DNA of 64,000 nucleotides, from assembly GCF_004138205.1 (NCBI RefSeq), contig NZ_RXNQ01000011.1:62001-126000 (forward strand). Reading direction: 5' to 3'. The position numbers were made by a program, and so were the translations under genes. The notes beneath the pieces are model-generated. The model ran no database searches. It was not told the origin of the DNA and worked only from the letters and a program-made list of their open reading frames with translations. Of this stretch, positions 63,284-64,000 are shown in pieces. Within the stretch, counting starts at the first letter, position 1. Every line of letters starts with the position of its first letter. This stretch comes from Pedobacter sp. SYP-B3415 (GTDB taxonomy: Bacteria; Bacteroidota; Bacteroidia; Sphingobacteriales; Sphingobacteriaceae).

Positions 63284-64000
63284 TCAAAGCCTCAGTTTGA
63301 TGCCGCCGTTCATAACAAAACCGTCAACAGGGGCATAGATGTCTCTGAAAACCGGGTTATTTAGCGGACCCGTATAAATGGTATCAAAGCGGGTCTGGCT
63401 GGTATTAGTGAAATTTTCGAAGTTGAGGAAAATGGAGAAACGCTCCCAGAGTTTTTCGATCATAAAACCAGTGGTCCAGTAGCTGCGCCCAGTCAGTCCG
63501 TCGTTCAGTTGCTGTTTACTAAAGTAATATGCTTCAGCACCAATTTTCCATTTGTCTTCCAGTTCATACATCAGCACGTTATTCAGGCGGTGCCGCGATA
63601 CCAGTGGATAGGTGTTATTTACGCTACCCGCGTGATATTTGACATCCGCAAACGTATACCCTACAAAAAGTTTGAAATCACTAAAGGTAATTTTAACATT
63701 GCTCTCCATCCCGCGCGTATCGATGTGTGCGTTTGGCTGGACGTACTGCAGGTTGCCATCCGCCGCAGGCGAAAGTAAGATGGGTTTGTTAATACGGGTG
63801 TAGAAAAATAATTGGTTGATGCTGAGACCCACGGCTCCGTTAAAAAAGCTGGTGCGGTAATTCAGGTCGTAATTAAGCCCCGCTGAACGTTCGGCCGCTG
63901 TGGCAGATACATCGATTGGCTGGACGTTTCTAAACTGGATGCGCTCAGCATCTTCTGTAAATACGGTTGGCGCCTTGTAACCGAGACCGCCGCCAAGCCT
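63284..64000 (-). CDS. TonB-dependent receptor, C-terminal part (runs off right edge)
   Basis: The frame is open across the right edge: RLGGGLGYKAPTVFTEDAER, IQFRNVQPIDVSATAAERSA, GLNYDLNYRTSFFNGAVGLS, then INQLFFYTRINKPILLSPAA and on to the end GFVMNGGIKLRL. Alternating strands with aromatic girdles (VGYTFADVKYHAGS, WTTGFMIEKLWERFSIFLNF) and the YKAPTVFTEDAE segment are typical of the barrel end of vitamin B12/siderophore-type receptors. Start and plug lie outside the window. It ends at a terminator hairpin opposite the GlxA-type gene. Confidence 0.82.
   Translation of the reverse strand, partial: RLGGGLGYKAPTVFTEDAERIQFRNVQPIDVSATAAERSAGLNYDLNYRTSFFNGAVGLSINQLFFYTRINKPILLSPAADGNLQYVQPNAHIDTRGMESNVKITFSDFKLFVGYTFADVKYHAGSVNNTYPLVSRHRLNNVLMYELEDKWKIGAEAYYFSKQQLNDGLTGRSYWTTGFMIEKLWERFSIFLNFENFTNTSQTRFDTIYTGPLNNPVFRDIYAPVDGFVMNGGIKLRL

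Overview
The window looks like chromosomal DNA of a Bacteroidota, most likely a Sphingobacteriales-type soil or water bacterium (Pedobacter/Mucilaginibacter-like). The evidence is a SusC/SusD pair with a ROK regulator, many lipoproteins whose lipobox Cys is followed by polar or charged residues, a two-component regulator-propeller kinase, DUF2490, DUF3072 and DUF4153 proteins, and promoters that fit the Bacteroidota TTG-N19-21-TAnnTTTG pattern. No rRNA, tRNA, CRISPR array, prophage or intact insertion sequence was recognised.

Layout. 0-7.2 kb: a lipoprotein, several stand-alone receiver proteins, a GAF-PAS protein that ends right after its phospho-acceptor helix, an ABC-F ATPase, and two small genes broken by single-base indels. 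7.4-9.65 kb: a cupin protein and an AbiEi/AbiEii type IV toxin-antitoxin pair with an inverted-repeat operator. 9.7-12.6 kb: an aldo/keto reductase-AraC pair facing a MarR-arr (rifampin ADP-ribosyltransferase) operon. 14.5-18.7 kb: an operon of two zinc-ribbon membrane proteins flanking an SPFH/SHOCT protein and a small membrane protein. 18.8-23.4 kb: a short UvrA paralogue and a GH5 lipoprotein. 23.4-27.4 kb: repeat-rich DNA around a LOV (blue-light) histidine kinase with two receivers. 27.4-34 kb: lipid kinase, SurE, DUF4153, DUF3072, DUF2490 and a helicase. 34.4-42.7 kb: a five-PAS kinase, then small lipoproteins and a propeller-kinase/LuxR regulator pair bracketed by two near-identical promoters. 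43-47.8 kb: lipoprotein, repeat patch, RidA, WYL regulator, SMR exporter, SDR. 47.8-55 kb: ROK regulator divergent from SusC-SusD-EEP phosphoesterase. 55-64 kb: DinB, Crp-like regulator, a second ATPase-less PAS protein, acetyltransferase, AraC/MBL/SRPBCC genes, a tandem SRPBCC protein, a GlxA-type regulator and the end of a TonB-dependent receptor.

Themes. Signalling is unusually dense: three full kinases, one DNA-binding response regulator, five stand-alone receivers and two proteins that carry the His-bearing helix but no ATPase domain. Envelope functions are the second theme (lipoproteins, SusCD, SPFH module). The least explained elements are the zinc-ribbon/SPFH operon, the twin promoters around the propeller kinase, and an intergenic repeat whose hairpin shows a compensatory base change between copies. 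Four small genes carry single-base indels while every long gene is intact.
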